From assembly GCA_037783545.1 (NCBI GenBank), contig JBBELK010000451.1, forward strand, positions 1 through 64,000: a stretch of DNA of 64,000 bases, read 5' to 3'. Source of the DNA: Henricia sp. BOLD:AAB3569 (taxonomy: Eukaryota; Echinodermata; Asteroidea; Spinulosida; Echinasteridae). The notes below the pieces were generated by a model. The model had not been told where the DNA came from and searched no databases. It saw nothing but the letters and a program-made list of their open reading frames with translations. The translations under genes and the position numbers were made by a program. Every line of letters starts with the position of its first letter. Position 1 is the stretch's first letter. Positions 32,114 to 42,854 of this stretch are shown here, in pieces.

Positions 32114-34702
32114 ATGCTCCAAAGTATCCGAGATTTCTACATGAGACTTTTTACGTCAGAAGGTACAATCAATTTTTTTATGCAAAAAATCCTAAACACT
32201 GTTAAAACCCATATTTTTTCGAGTGACGCAATAGACATTTCAGAAAAAAACATGGAGGAAGGTGAATTATTTCAAGCTCTTAATGCTATGAATAAGAACA
32301 AGGCTCCGGGTTTGGACGGACTTACAGTGGAGTTCTATTTGACCTTTTGGAATGTTTTAAAAACCGATTTTGTAGAAGTTGTAAATTATTGTAATGTACA
32401 TGAACAATTATCACATTCCATGAGTATTGCAATGATTCGCTTATTATTTAAAGGGAGGGGGGAACGAAATGACTTGAAAAATTGGAGACCTATAAGTCTA
32501 TTAAATGTAGATTATAAAATAATTTCTAAAGTGTTAACAAATCGGTTGAGTACGTTCATGCCACATATTATAAACGAAGATCAAACGTGCGGGGTTAAAG
32601 GTAGGAGTATTCATAACAATCTCATGATTCTAAGGGATCTCACGGACTACATTAATTCACGTAATAAAGGTGCCGCCATTGTTAGCATTGATCAAGAAAA
32701 GGCATTTGATAGAATAGAGTGGAGGTATATGCAAGCTATGTTAGAAAAAATGGGAATACCTCTTGGACTTAGAAGATGGATAAAACTGTTATACAAGACT
32801 CCACAGGTCACTATCAACGTTAATAATTTTTTGACTGCTCCTTTTGTAGCCTCAAGAGGCATACGACAAGGGTGCCCCTTGTCGCCTTTATTATATGCTA
32901 TTTGTGTGGAAGGGCTAGCAAATTTAATTAGAGGGGAAATAGGGATTAAAGGTATATATCTAGATGACAAAAATGTAAACTATAAACTCGTGCAACATGC
33001 AGACGACACTAGTGTTTTTATTTCAGAGGATAGTGATTTCGACAAATTTGAACGAATTTTTCACACGTATGGGGAAGGCTCGGGGTCGAAAATAAATACT
33101 CAAAAAACCTGCGGGGTATGGCTGGGGGCATGGAAGCAGAGAAAGGACAAACCGGTGAATTTTAATTGGACTAACGATAAGTTGAAGATCCTAGGAATAT
33201 ATTTCGGTAACAATGTTACTCCTGAGGATAACTGGGGCGAAAAAATAAACAAACTGGAATACATTTTGAATAGATGGAAGGGCCGGTCCCTAACCTTAAA
33301 GGGGCGTGCTGTAGCAGTTAATAGCCTTGTGGGTAGTAGCGTAGCGTTTTATGGGTCGGTCTTACCTTGTCCAGAATATATGGTGAAAAGGTTAGATGAC
33401 GTCATATGGAATTTTTACTGGTCCGGGAAACCGGACAAGATTAAACGATGTACTATATGTGGACCACCGCAGTTAGGAGGAACAGGCCTTTTAAATTTAA
33501 ATTTGAAGTTGAAAGCCTTAAAACTCCAGTGGTTGAAAAAATGTATGAACAACAGGGGGAAATGGTTTGATATTTTCGAATATTGGATTAATAGAGCCAG
33601 TGGTGATAGAAAATTTGGTTGGTTTATTTTTGACAATGGCAAACACATCCATCCATGTACCCCATTGTTTTACCGGGAATTATTTGTTGCTTTTAATGTT
33701 CTGAAAGGACAGATGTCCTGCCAATTCAGTTGCCTGAACGAGGTACGTGAGATCCCATTATGGGACAACAAGGTTATTAGTGAAGGAAATAAAGGCAGAG
33801 ATTCTAAGGTTTTGAAACCCCAAGGTATAGTTAAATTAAAGCACATCCTTAGTGAAAACAATGAACTCATTTCTTTGAATGATCTGGCAGAAAAATGTAA
33901 TATTAAAAAAATAAATGCCGGCAGAATACGTGCAGCATTACAAAGAAACATATCGCCCAATTTTTTGAACGAAAATAGAGAAGGCCCACGAAATCAGTTT
34001 TGTAATTACCTTGTTGTAGAAATTGATGGGGTCTCTTGTCCACTGTCCAAATTAGTAGTTAAGGACACGTATAGTAGTATGATTAAAGATGCATTTATTC
34101 CAAGTAAAGCCGAGGAGAAGTGGCAAAAAGTACTGAACCTATCAAATCCTTTACGTTGGGAAGAAATATGGCAAAAATCATTCAGTAAAATATTGGATCA
34201 CGACGATAAGGATTTATGGTATAAAATAAGACACAGGATTTTGCCAACTAAGGATATTTTGTATAAGATGAACAAAAGGGTCGAGATTAAATGTAGTCTC
34301 TGTAAATCTTCCCTGGAAACGATAGAACACGTTTTCATTTATTGTATTAAAACACACCCAGCATGGGTTTTCGCTGAATATATTATGCGAATTTATTCTG
34401 GAAACAAATATTTTTATCTAAATGATAGTAACAGAATACTTGGATATGGAAAACAAATGAATGATTTTTGTCTTTTTGTGACGTCAAAGTTATTACGAAC
34501 TATCTGGATAACAAGGTGTAAGGTAATTGATAATGAGATACCTATTGATAATCAAATGATTTTGAAAATGTACAAAACGGCTTTAAAGGCCTGCTTGGTG
34601 ATGGAAAAGAAAAGATTGGGCATAGAAAAGTTTGTTATGCTGTACAATAAGAATACTGCTTTGTGTAAGGTAAATGATGACAAAATATGCTTCTCGTTTT
34701 GA
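32114..34702 (+). CDS. LINE ORF2, reverse transcriptase part
   Basis: 862 codons counted from the first ATG in this frame, although the true protein would read through from the endonuclease. RT motifs: WRPISLLNVDYKIISKVL near residue 125, SIDQEKAFDRIEW near 192 (motif A Asp), GIRQGCPLSPLLYA near 248 (motif B), HADDTSVF near 295 (catalytic Asp pair), and ILGIYFG following. The C-terminal region ends with a cysteine motif CSLCKSSLETIEHVFIYC near residue 727, seen in L1/Tx1-type ORF2. No stop interrupts the frame. Because the endonuclease stops first, this copy probably cannot make a full ORF2 protein unless ribosomes shift frame. Confidence 0.9.
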   Translation: MLQSIRDFYMRLFTSEGTINFFMQKILNTVKTHIFSSDAIDISEKNMEEGELFQALNAMNKNKAPGLDGLTVEFYLTFWNVLKTDFVEVVNYCNVHEQLSHSMSIAMIRLLFKGRGERNDLKNWRPISLLNVDYKIISKVLTNRLSTFMPHIINEDQTCGVKGRSIHNNLMILRDLTDYINSRNKGAAIVSIDQEKAFDRIEWRYMQAMLEKMGIPLGLRRWIKLLYKTPQVTINVNNFLTAPFVASRGIRQGCPLSPLLYAICVEGLANLIRGEIGIKGIYLDDKNVNYKLVQHADDTSVFISEDSDFDKFERIFHTYGEGSGSKINTQKTCGVWLGAWKQRKDKPVNFNWTNDKLKILGIYFGNNVTPEDNWGEKINKLEYILNRWKGRSLTLKGRAVAVNSLVGSSVAFYGSVLPCPEYMVKRLDDVIWNFYWSGKPDKIKRCTICGPPQLGGTGLLNLNLKLKALKLQWLKKCMNNRGKWFDIFEYWINRASGDRKFGWFIFDNGKHIHPCTPLFYRELFVAFNVLKGQMSCQFSCLNEVREIPLWDNKVISEGNKGRDSKVLKPQGIVKLKHILSENNELISLNDLAEKCNIKKINAGRIRAALQRNISPNFLNENREGPRNQFCNYLVVEIDGVSCPLSKLVVKDTYSSMIKDAFIPSKAEEKWQKVLNLSNPLRWEEIWQKSFSKILDHDDKDLWYKIRHRILPTKDILYKMNKRVEIKCSLCKSSLETIEHVFIYCIKTHPAWVFAEYIMRIYSGNKYFYLNDSNRILGYGKQMNDFCLFVTSKLLRTIWITRCKVIDNEIPIDNQMILKMYKTALKACLVMEKKRLGIEKFVMLYNKNTALCKVNDDKICFSF

Positions 34703-34830
34703 AAAGTATTATTGTGTTTTGGTATTGTTTTAATGTGTACAAATGGTAGTTGTTTTTTGTCCTCTTGTTTATTTTTTTTGCATGTGATGTATTTGTACGA
34801 GTAATTTTGTGAATCGTGTTTTGGAAATGT

Positions 34831-34884
34831 AATAAACGGAGCCATCTGGCTCCACTTGACCGAAAAAAAAAAAAAAAAAAAAAA
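34831..34884 (+). terminator. LINE 3' end: AATAAA, hairpin and poly(A)
   Basis: AATAAA at 34,831-34,836, then GGAGCC-ATCT-GGCTCC (34,838-34,853), a perfect six-pair stem with a four-base loop. ACTTGACCG follows, then 22 A residues. A 3' hairpin of this kind may be the reverse transcriptase recognition element. Confidence 0.8.
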
Positions 34885-35251
34885 TAATTGTATAATTTGC
34901 AATGACCAAAACAATTCACTATTGTGAGTTGACGAAGAAAAAACGCGGTCAAAATTTTGATAGCTATATGGTAAAAAAACCCACCACAATACTCTCTGTA
35001 TAGGAAATTAAACAACCTTACTTAACATGAAATTGGTTGGAAAAATGCTTGAAATTTCTGCCATTGTTGAATTCAAGTCCATTTCTAGATCTGTATCACT
35101 AATTCCATGATGAATCATCGCATGCGGTTATATGGTTAGCATGGCCATTTTAGCGTTCATATAGATTTTGCTCAACTTGGACAATTTCCATGCAAGGACT
35201 GAAATATTTTACCGAGGGAAACTCGAATTAAAACCTCCATCGTGTATTTAA
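34885..35251. other. Partial family A remnant and unrecognised intron
   Basis: Bases 34,890-35,010 contain TTTGCAATGACC, GTGAGTTGACGAAGAAAAAA and GATAGCTATATGGTAAAA, a diverged family A left part next to the LINE. The rest is not recognised. Confidence 0.45.
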
Positions 35252-35595
35252 GGAGCATGACCAAACCACTTTTTGTGACCACCGCCTACCTCATGAGTGA
35301 TGAGATTTTAATACAATATTTTAATATGTCATAATTTTCTCATTACCATTCTGAAATTTCGCGCTCCCAATCCGTATATTTTCGAGGATATCTTTAAAAA
35401 CCACTGATGTTTTGTAAACTAATTTATCCGTTCGAAAAACAAGTGCAGTGAATACACCAACCTTTTTGCTTCCACACCAAATTGGAGATTGCAAATTTGC
35501 CCTGTTTTCTTTTCATGGATGGTATTTTGGGGAGGTATTTTATATGAATGTTGGGTTAGAACGAAATCCATTTTCTGGAAAAAATCTGAACTCCT
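35252..35595. mobile_element. Family B element, TTAA target duplication
   Basis: TTAA at 35,248-35,251 and 35,596-35,599. The left end GGAGCATGACCAAACCAC and the right end TTTCTGGAAAAAATCTGAACT then CCT match the family termini. The interior includes TTTTGGGGAGGTATTTTATA and GAACGAAATCCATTTTCTG. Confidence 0.72.
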
Positions 35596-35599
35596 TTAA

Positions 35600-36529
35600 A
35601 AGCAGGTACATATGTAATATGAATAATAGTGCCAACCATCTAAATAGACATTCGAATGGGCATCGTGTCCTCTTCAATTGATTATTACCTGTCCTTCGCT
35701 GGAAATAGCATGTACAATGCATGATTCTGGCCTGGATAGCAATCCTAAGTAATGGCCATAAACCCAAATTATTCCCGACCGCTGAAATACGAGTACAAGA
35801 TTCAAGATGTAATATTGCTTGTCGAATTCTCGAACACCGTACCGCGGTAATAATGCTTCATATAGGCCTAGGTCTGCGTTCGCACTCCCCTTGCGTCCAG
35901 ATTATAGGCTTCTTTTGTGTGGCAAGGATGCGAGTTTCTAAAGGCAGAATCCTTCGGCAAATATTGCTTCCTCCACCGCGCCTCTCCCGGAGGGTTTAGT
36001 GGGTAGAAATTATCACTCGGCCCCGGGTGAAAACACCCTTGCAACAAGATCCGTTGTCCTTGCAACGGGCGTTTTTTTCCCCTCTTTCTCAGTAATTCTT
36101 GTACTCGTTCGGCCACAGATTATTTGTCGTGTATACGTCAATTATTAAAGAAAATTTTCAAAGAAAAAAATCTCCACGTTAGATTTTGTTTGGCGGGTCC
36201 CTGAAGTGTACGATTTTAATTTGGTTTCGATGGCCGGAATTCTGAAATAACGACTACCTTGCTTTTTAACAAAAACATGAAAACACGCCAACTTTATTAG
36301 ATTATATGTTTTGTGGTTACCGACGTTTTCTCAACCTGGCAAATATAATGTTTTTATTAGCTTTGGCATATGAATGAATTTTTGCGACGAAAATGACGTT
36401 ATTTCGGAGTAATTCACAACGGCATTCCGTTCCGAAATAAGAATTTTAGACTTAGGTTGTACATGCTATATCATACATTGACAAGGACATTTAAACGATT
36501 ATTGGAGAAACTGTTTTTTACGAATTCCA
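35600..36529. other. Intron 1, no gene recognised
   Basis: No repeat family or exon is identified. Around 36,030-36,070 TTGCAACAAGATCCGTTG faces CCTTGCAACGGGCG, a short imperfect repeat of unknown meaning. Confidence 0.45.
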
Positions 36530-37306
36530 GGAATACTTATGTAACAAAATTACATAACTAATAATGTTGATAAACTGCCTTGTACAAATTTCAGCCACAT
36601 AGATGCAATACTACTTCAGAAAACCGTTTCTAAAACGATTTTAAAAGGTGGAACATGACAGGTATCTCGAAAAATTACAAATGTTCACATATTTACACAT
36701 TATTTAAACATGATGACGGTAGAAAAATTCCCCTGAAATGGTTTTGTCTGAATTAAGTACTATATTCTTAGAGAAATAAGTAAAATAATAAATGTTTGTC
36801 TCGTGAGACGAAAATTCACTTCGCCCCAAACGCCACTTGGACCAAAAGCCACTTCGCCCAAAAGCCACTTCGCCCAAACGCCACTTCCCCCAAACGCCAC
36901 TTCGCCCAAATGCCACTTCGCCCAAAGTCACTTCGTGCACAGGCCGTGGTTCAGGGCGAGGTGGTATTTGGGCGAAGTGGTATTTGGGCGAAGTGACTGG
37001 AAAGCTTTTTTTGACTGTTTTCTCAAAAGTTAGACGGAGTACGGAGCTGGTTTTTGCTCAGGTTGGTTTTAATCATGCATATCTTTAATCGCACAGGGGG
37101 ATAAAACTATTTGTAACGGTTTACCAATCATGTGTTCTACCTTTAAAGCCCCTTAAGTTTACAAGATCTCACACAAAGGTACATTAAATACGCAGGAAAA
37201 TTCATGTGGTGTTTGTTACCATTGCTATCAACACTTTTAGTCGTTTTTTTCTAGTCAACTCATGAAGTAAAACATTTTGCCACTGCAAATGATGTATTGG
37301 GCTTTA
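36530..37306 (-). mobile_element. Family A element interrupted by family F copy 2
   Basis: Family A sequence runs to 36,640 (TAATGTTGATAAACTGCCTT, CAGCCACATAGATGCAATAC) and resumes at 37,147 (GGTGTTTGTTACCATTGCTA, AACTCATGAAGTAAAA, then TGATGTATTGGGCTTTAAG). The two parts are in the right order for one element. The family F element between them has TTAA at both ends, so it inserted later. Confidence 0.75.
36645..37142. mobile_element. Family F element, copy 2, with expanded 16-bp foldback array
   Basis: A 498-bp element between TTAA at 36,641-36,644 and 37,143-37,146. Termini are AAGGTGGAACATGACAGGTA and ACCAATCATGTGTTCTACCT. At 36,815-36,940 about seven units of CCACTTCGCCCAAACG head one way. 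At 36,955-36,995 the complement GGGCGAAGTGGTATTT is repeated, so the array folds on itself. The flanks match the 20.8 kb copy (AAACCATTTCAGGGGAA in inverse orientation). No coding capacity. Confidence 0.82.
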
Positions 37307-37645
37307 AGAATGTTTACACACGTGATATCATCAAAGGCTGCCTCCACGTTGCTCAACGTGCAATTTTTAAATTTGTGTTTGCATTCCTTTATATAAGTAA
37401 ACCATAAACCAACATGATTTTCCCCGTGACTCATTAAATTTACTGTCGTGTTGTATTTTTCCTAAATAGCCGATGCAAAACGCTACTCCTTTGCGGCATT
37501 CACTAAATCACGTTCGCGGTTAAAAGCGGCCATTAAACAATTTGGAAAGCATTCGAAACAAAATGTTTGTGTTATATCGTGTGTACTCTTTATTTGTAAC
37601 AAGAAGTGCAGGGTGGACTAAAAACAAGTCTACTACCATAGGTCG
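37307..37645. other. Intron 1, no gene recognised
   Basis: A+T-rich sequence between family A and family B copies; nothing identified. Confidence 0.45.
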
Positions 37646-38445
37646 ATAAAGGAGCGTGTTCAGATTTTTGCAGAAATTTGAGAATGGTAAGTTAGAAAAA
37701 TAAGACACATGATATGGTATCAAAATCTCAACACCCATGGGGAAAAATGGCGGGCTCAAAAATCTGGTCACATAAACAGCCTTTAATATTTTTTCGCCAT
37801 CTTGAGAAAAAAAAGTGGGTTATGCACATACATTCACATAATGGTGGCTATTTGAAGTGTTTTCTGAACTTTAAAGAGGATAATTGTATTTGTTACAAGC
37901 AAAGTCACCGCGCAAATAGATTTTTATCTGGCATCGTCCAGGAGTCAAAGTTTGCCAGACGATCGAGTTACTCGCATCTCGAAGTCCGCAATCGGGGAAA
38001 TTACCGTGAGCATGCACTCGATTTCTGCGCCGCGACAGCCCCACGACTTGAGTCAATATCCTTGGTGGTTGGAAACAACTCCGCGAAGTTGTCATTTTTG
38101 TAACATTTTAAGTTTTGTGTTGGTCTAAAATTTAAAGAAGCACATTTTGGACACTCCCTCCCGCTCCCCCATGCACCTTACCCCCTTCCCACATACCTCA
38201 TGGGTATTGAGATTTTGATACCATATTATTTGTCATATTTTTGTCATCACCATTCTGAAATTGAATCGCGCTCTCGATCCGTACATTTTCAAAGATATTG
38301 TCACAAAACCACAGATGTTTTGTAAACTAATTTATCCGGTTCTATAAAGCAGTGCAGTGATTACATCAACCTTTTTGCTTCCACATCAAAATTGGAGATT
38401 GCAAATTTTCTGTTTACTCCCCATGGATAGTATTTGAATTCCTCA
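37646..38445. mobile_element. Two partial family B copies in tandem
   Basis: 37,646-37,790 begins AAAGGAGCGTGTTCAGATTT and ends with AAATCTGGTCAC. 38,140-38,445 begins GGACACTCCC and includes TCATGGGTATTGAGATTTTG, CATCACCATTCTGAAATT and GGATAGTATTTGAATTCC. Unrecognised sequence lies between them. Confidence 0.55.
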
Positions 38446-39144
38446 CGTGCATGCAGTACTTAAAAACATAGCTTGTACACCTTGCAATGGTTCGGGTAGT
38501 CCTGTTTACCATTTTGGGTGATGATGGCAGTGGTGTAGCCTACACGTATGTATACTTCTGACTTCAACTGTATTTGGCTGATATGTCTAGTTTTGCCAAC
38601 GTAGGCTTTCAATTAACCAGTGGAAATCACGCTGTTTTTAACATGTTACCAATCATGTTATATACGCAGTTGTATTTTTTCTTACGAAGATGCTCGTCAC
38701 AAAACGTGGTAAGAAAAATCATACCCAAATAAAACTGCCCTCTCCGTTTGTTCCGCCATATTTCTATACAAGGTTTAACGCATTGTGTCGAGATAACCAC
38801 AGTCTAAGTACGCCTACACCACGCGTCACGGACAAAGAAAACGTTCTATCTTCATTTTGTACGTGACACATGAAATAACCGAGCGGACAAATTCCAACTA
38901 TAATTTATTAAGAAATGTAGATTGACTCTTTCTTTTTGCCGCGAAATGAAATCCCGGCGCATTGAATTCTCATCTGAGTCTGCATATATATGCATTTCAT
39001 TCCGCAATTCATTTCCAGCCGTTCTGACGCGCCCTACATAGCTCGCGCAGCCCCCGTTAATTTCCGCTGCGGTACTCGCTATTCATCGCGCATCTGGTGG
39101 TTTAGGTAAATTTTTAAAGACACATTACATGATGGTTGGGGGGA
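38446..39144. other. Intron 1, no gene recognised
   Basis: A short family A-related half (CAACGTAGGCTTTCAATTAA, CCAGTGGAAATCACGCTGTT) is at 38,590-38,650. Nothing else is identified. Confidence 0.45.
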
Positions 39145-39310
39145 AAATTAAAAACAAGAACAACAGCATTACATAACTAAACAATAATGTTGATAAACTG
39201 TCTTGTAGACATTTCAGCCACATGGATTTAGTAATAGGCTACTTTAGAAAACCTTAACAATCTATATCAAGCATGTTTTGTGTTAATTGAATGAATGGTT
39301 TTGCAATCTC
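39145..39310 (-). mobile_element. Partial family A element
   Basis: AACAACAGCATTACATAACT, AATGTTGATAAACTGTCTTG and TTGAATGAATGGTTTTGCAA; it then switches to family B-like CAATCTCCAATTTGGATA. Confidence 0.6.
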
Positions 39311-40374
39311 CAATTTGGATACATAGGCATTTAACACATTTCGAAGTGCAATATTTCGCATTAGACACGAGTCTTAATCCTCGTAAGTGATCCCTTGTGA
39401 GGGAGGCTAAGTGATATGCCAGAACAGAAAATAGACAGCCGAAGTGTGACGTGTTGCCACGGTGATTGGCTCTAAACATCATGGCCGTCGGAAAAAGTAC
39501 CATTGCACAGGGACACGGTTCAGTGATTTATGTAGAGCCATTGCCTAGGCAACTAACAAAAGATGACGTATTCACTTCGGCAGTCTATACTTTACATATT
39601 ATATGTTTCAAGACATAGGCCTATGCAGCACGATATGTGGCAGAGGGTATCCCCCTACCATTGTTCCCCCATTGTGTCTCAAATTTCCAAGGAATTCCTT
39701 TTAGTTTTTAGAGGGGGTTGGTGCGTTAACAAAAGGGAAGAGTGTGTTGAGGTATAGGGGCGTTAGGGGGGGAGTCCCTTTTTCATATATCGTGCTGGGT
39801 ATGTTTCAAGATCATACTACATTTTACCATGGGAACAATTTTGCAGAAAGGTTCATGGTACAGTCCGCGTGTGTCAAACAATTTAACCATGCACGCGCAA
39901 TATCACATTGACTTCTGTCTATTTACACGGCAACGCGCGGCACTATGTCACACTAGACTTTTTCCAAGCATTTTTGTCAGGTTAAGTAAATACTCCGGTA
40001 AATATTAAAACAAAATATCAAAACCTACTTGAGGGCCCGGTTACAAATGGGATACTGGAGCGGCGCCTCCTTGAAATAAGACTGTTTATCATGTCAAGTG
40101 ATGCGTTATTGAACCATGTCTCGGTTTGTTCTTCCAAACACTTGAACTTAGATCTTGGGATTGGTAACATGAAGAGTGTGTGAGGTGGAAACGATAGTAT
40201 TTGTATAGGAGTTGGTGGATTAAATCGCCTTTTTAAAGGGTTAGTGTCAGTGGTTTTTCTTTTTGTGCCGGAGTCGGGAAAATGTAATTTTTGTGACCGC
40301 CATTTTATGAGTATTTCGCGGTAAACGTTTGGTATACATTAAGCGAGTTATCAAACTGCCTTTTGCGTGTACAT
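39311..40374. other. Intron 1 with one dispersed repeat
   Basis: Bases 39,460-39,590 recur inverted at 61,490-61,640 (GGAAAAAGTACCATTGCA, GAGCCATTGCCTAGGCAACT, AAAAGATGACGTATTCACTT). The rest is not recognised. Confidence 0.5.
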
Positions 40375-40610
40375 TTGCATAATGGCTGGTGGCCTGATTC
40401 TTCACTTTCAAATGGAGGTGCAATTCAGAAAGTCACATACTATGTTGTTATTGCTATGTGGTGCACGCCATTGCCTAGGAATCAACAGTATGTTGCTTTA
40501 TGCCATTCTATTCTACAGTTAACACGGTATTGATTATGCAATTCACACCTGCATGCCGCGTGCACCACATAGCAACAAACATTTTGTATGGTCGAGTGGA
40601 TGTGTATTTA
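40375..40610 (+). mobile_element. Family C repeat, copy at 40.4 kb
   Basis: TTCAGAAAGTCACATACTAT, GTGGTGCACGCCATTGCC, CCTGCATGCCGCGTGCACCA and ATTTTGTATGGTCGAGTGGA. The last quarter of the family is missing. Confidence 0.7.
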
Positions 40611-41051
40611 TTGGTACTTTGTTAATGTTTCCAAGAACACAATTTGATGTAACCCACTTTAAAACAAAGACATTCTCTGCTAAGCAAACTTTTATGTTTA
40701 TCAGTGCCACGAAATTGGCCTCGGAACTAAGCTAAGCAGTCGCCATTTCTGCTACGACCATTGCACGCGCGCGTTCACAAAACTCGAAACGCGCGCGTAT
40801 ACTGGCTACACTGAACTCTATTGGTCAATAGGTGCGTTCAGACGATCGGCGTTAACTTCCAATTCGTTGGTAGTGGGCGCTCGTGATGAGCTCGTAAGTA
40901 AGCTCGTAAGTATAGTGACCCTGTGGACGCACTTGTTAATTGTTAAGCTTACCAACGACGATTAACCCACAAGAAATATTATGAGTATCGCGCTATACAT
41001 ACAAGCAGCTGTCGTTGGTAAGGGCCGTGTGAACACTGTCGTAAGTAGCAA
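40611..41051. other. Intron 1, no gene recognised
   Basis: Contains two close GAGCTCGTAAGTA units (40,890-40,915) and TTTATCAGTGCCACGAAATT, possibly a MITE-J end. No exon. Confidence 0.4.
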
Positions 41052-41376
41052 TAGGGAGTTTTCGATTTGCACGACGGATGATTCTACGACGGATTAATTG
41101 CTATCCCGACTCATCTGCGCACGCGTCGACTTTGCCATGTCGTCGTCGTCTGATTTCTAGGACGGTAGTTGGGGCAAATCAACGTTGTGGCGGCGACGGC
41201 AACGTTTAGGTAACATTTGACCTTCAACAACACATTTTTGAATCTGCATGACTGATCTCAAGTCGTCGTGAAAATCGAAATGGATTAAAAGTAGGACAGG
41301 ACGTTTTGTGCAACGACGTGTTCGCGGTCAGATTTTCCACCGTCGTGTTTCTCTCCGTCGTCCAATCGAAAGCTCA
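41052..41376. mobile_element. CGTCGT-rich inverted-repeat element
   Basis: GGGAGTTTTCGATTTGCACG then ACGGA on the left and TCCGTCGTCCAATCGAAAGC then TC on the right are inverted. The interior is unusually rich in CGTCGT/ACGACG words. Only one copy was noticed. Confidence 0.5.
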
Positions 41377-42854
41377 CTAGTGACCTACCCATGACCGACC
41401 TCGTCATTTGTTTCCGGGTCCACTGCTTACCGATTGCAGAAGCTAACAAATTTGTTAATGAACTTGTTTATAAACTTGTTTTCGACATTTTCTGTAGTCA
41501 ACAACTCGAAGAAATGGCCACGCTATACCTTCGTGGGTCACCCCGTGGGGGCGCTGCAATTTCCGGATATTTACCAACGACTGCCGCGGTGACTTCATGG
41601 GTAACTGCTTGCGCGCCGTTGGTATAGAGGGATAACATTCTTTCCGTCGTTGTTACATTTACTTTCGAAGGTATAGTGCCCGTCTCAACATATACTTCAT
41701 GAGGTATTCGCCTGCTTGCACACTACCTGCACGCGCGCGTCAACAATACAATGCATATTTTGCGAATCTGTAATCGTGGCTTCTCCATCCCAAATTGGTA
41801 CCTCTGTAACAAATCTAGCCGTTAAAGATCCGCCACGTGCACCTAAACAAACTCCCCGTCACAAATGCCTATAGATGTCTAGGAGACATTTTGTGCAAAG
41901 ATTTGTACCGGGTTTCCGAAATTTAGATCGCATAACCGAATTCGATTTATCAACATGACAGAATCGGTAATGTAGATTTTCGGACTCGGCTGCTTGTTTT
42001 TCGTTGGATGATTTTGGGTGTAGATTTTAAAATCCGCATTTATATGAAAAAAACGATACTTGTAGATGTATAATAATGATCGGAGTGTATAGTTAGGTTT
42101 AAGGTTTTATGAAACTAGAAGCGATTTATTCGTTTTGTTGGAAATATGTCCACGACTTGAATACTATAGAGCAATATTACTCAACTAGCGCGGTATTGTG
42201 CCTTTGGGGCATTTTACGAAAATTTACGGAAAACCTCACATAGGCGCAGGCTTGCGAAAACACACGGAAATGCACAGGCAAAAAAACGATTCAAATATCC
42301 GTTTCCCCATTTTGGGTCAAAATTCACAAAACTCGTGTCGTGTTCACAAAGTGGGTGCATGATCATTTAAAAAGGCGTGTTTCGCATAACCATGTGACAT
42401 ATTCACAAAAGTGGTCGAAAGCTCACAAACTTCATGACCTACTCACAAAAGTGGTAAATTTACAAAAATTGCAGAGGCACGGCCGTGACATTGTGAACTT
42501 ATACTTGTTTTCGTGCTCAGTCAACTTTGAAAATCAGTGAATTAGTGTCGGTATTTGGGCAGACGCCAAGCGGTTGCCGAACCAAAATGCTTAGATAAAC
42601 ATTATTACAACGTGATACCGAATAGAATGACTATAGTTATTTTAGTATTTTCCATCCATGTTCACGCCAAAATGAACAAGTTTAGTATCCATGTTATGAC
42701 AGTATTATGTGAATTTTTTTTCACTCTGTGCTTTTTTTCCCCACGCCTGCGTTACTATACATGTTCGAAGGAAAAGCAATATTTAATGTTTGTAATTGAA
42801 GAAACATATAAACATAAGGCCGATTCGTTTGCAATGAAACGCAATATGACTTAA
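41377..42854. other. Intron 1, no gene recognised
   Basis: Bases 42,300-42,460 contain several irregular TTCACAAAA-type words. No supported exon; the 99-codon frame at 42,555-42,854 shows no domain. Confidence 0.45.

Larger units (their letters stand above)
28208..34884 (+). mobile_element. Nearly full-length Tx1/L1-type LINE retrotransposon
   Basis: About 6.7 kb with a short 5' leader, ORF1 (nucleic-acid binding, CCHC), ORF2 (endonuclease plus reverse transcriptase), AATAAA, a 3' hairpin and a 22-A tail. ORF order, the AP-type endonuclease and the RT motif order are those of non-LTR elements. The ORF1 architecture resembles the Tx1 clade. It lies in the proposed first intron of the serine protease gene, antisense to that gene. 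The 5' boundary is set where the (AAT)n SINE tail stops; no unambiguous target duplication can be read because both flanks are AAT-rich. Only ORF2 shows an obvious lesion, so the insertion is young. Confidence 0.85.

Noticed and set aside
34552..35015. Minus-strand frames over the LINE 3' end
   Set aside because: Antisense of ORF2 and of the poly(A) tail; the phenylalanine run is the tail.
41391..41627. 78-codon plus-strand protein
   Set aside because: Composition looks partly protein-like, but there is no domain, no splice support and it borders an inverted-repeat element.
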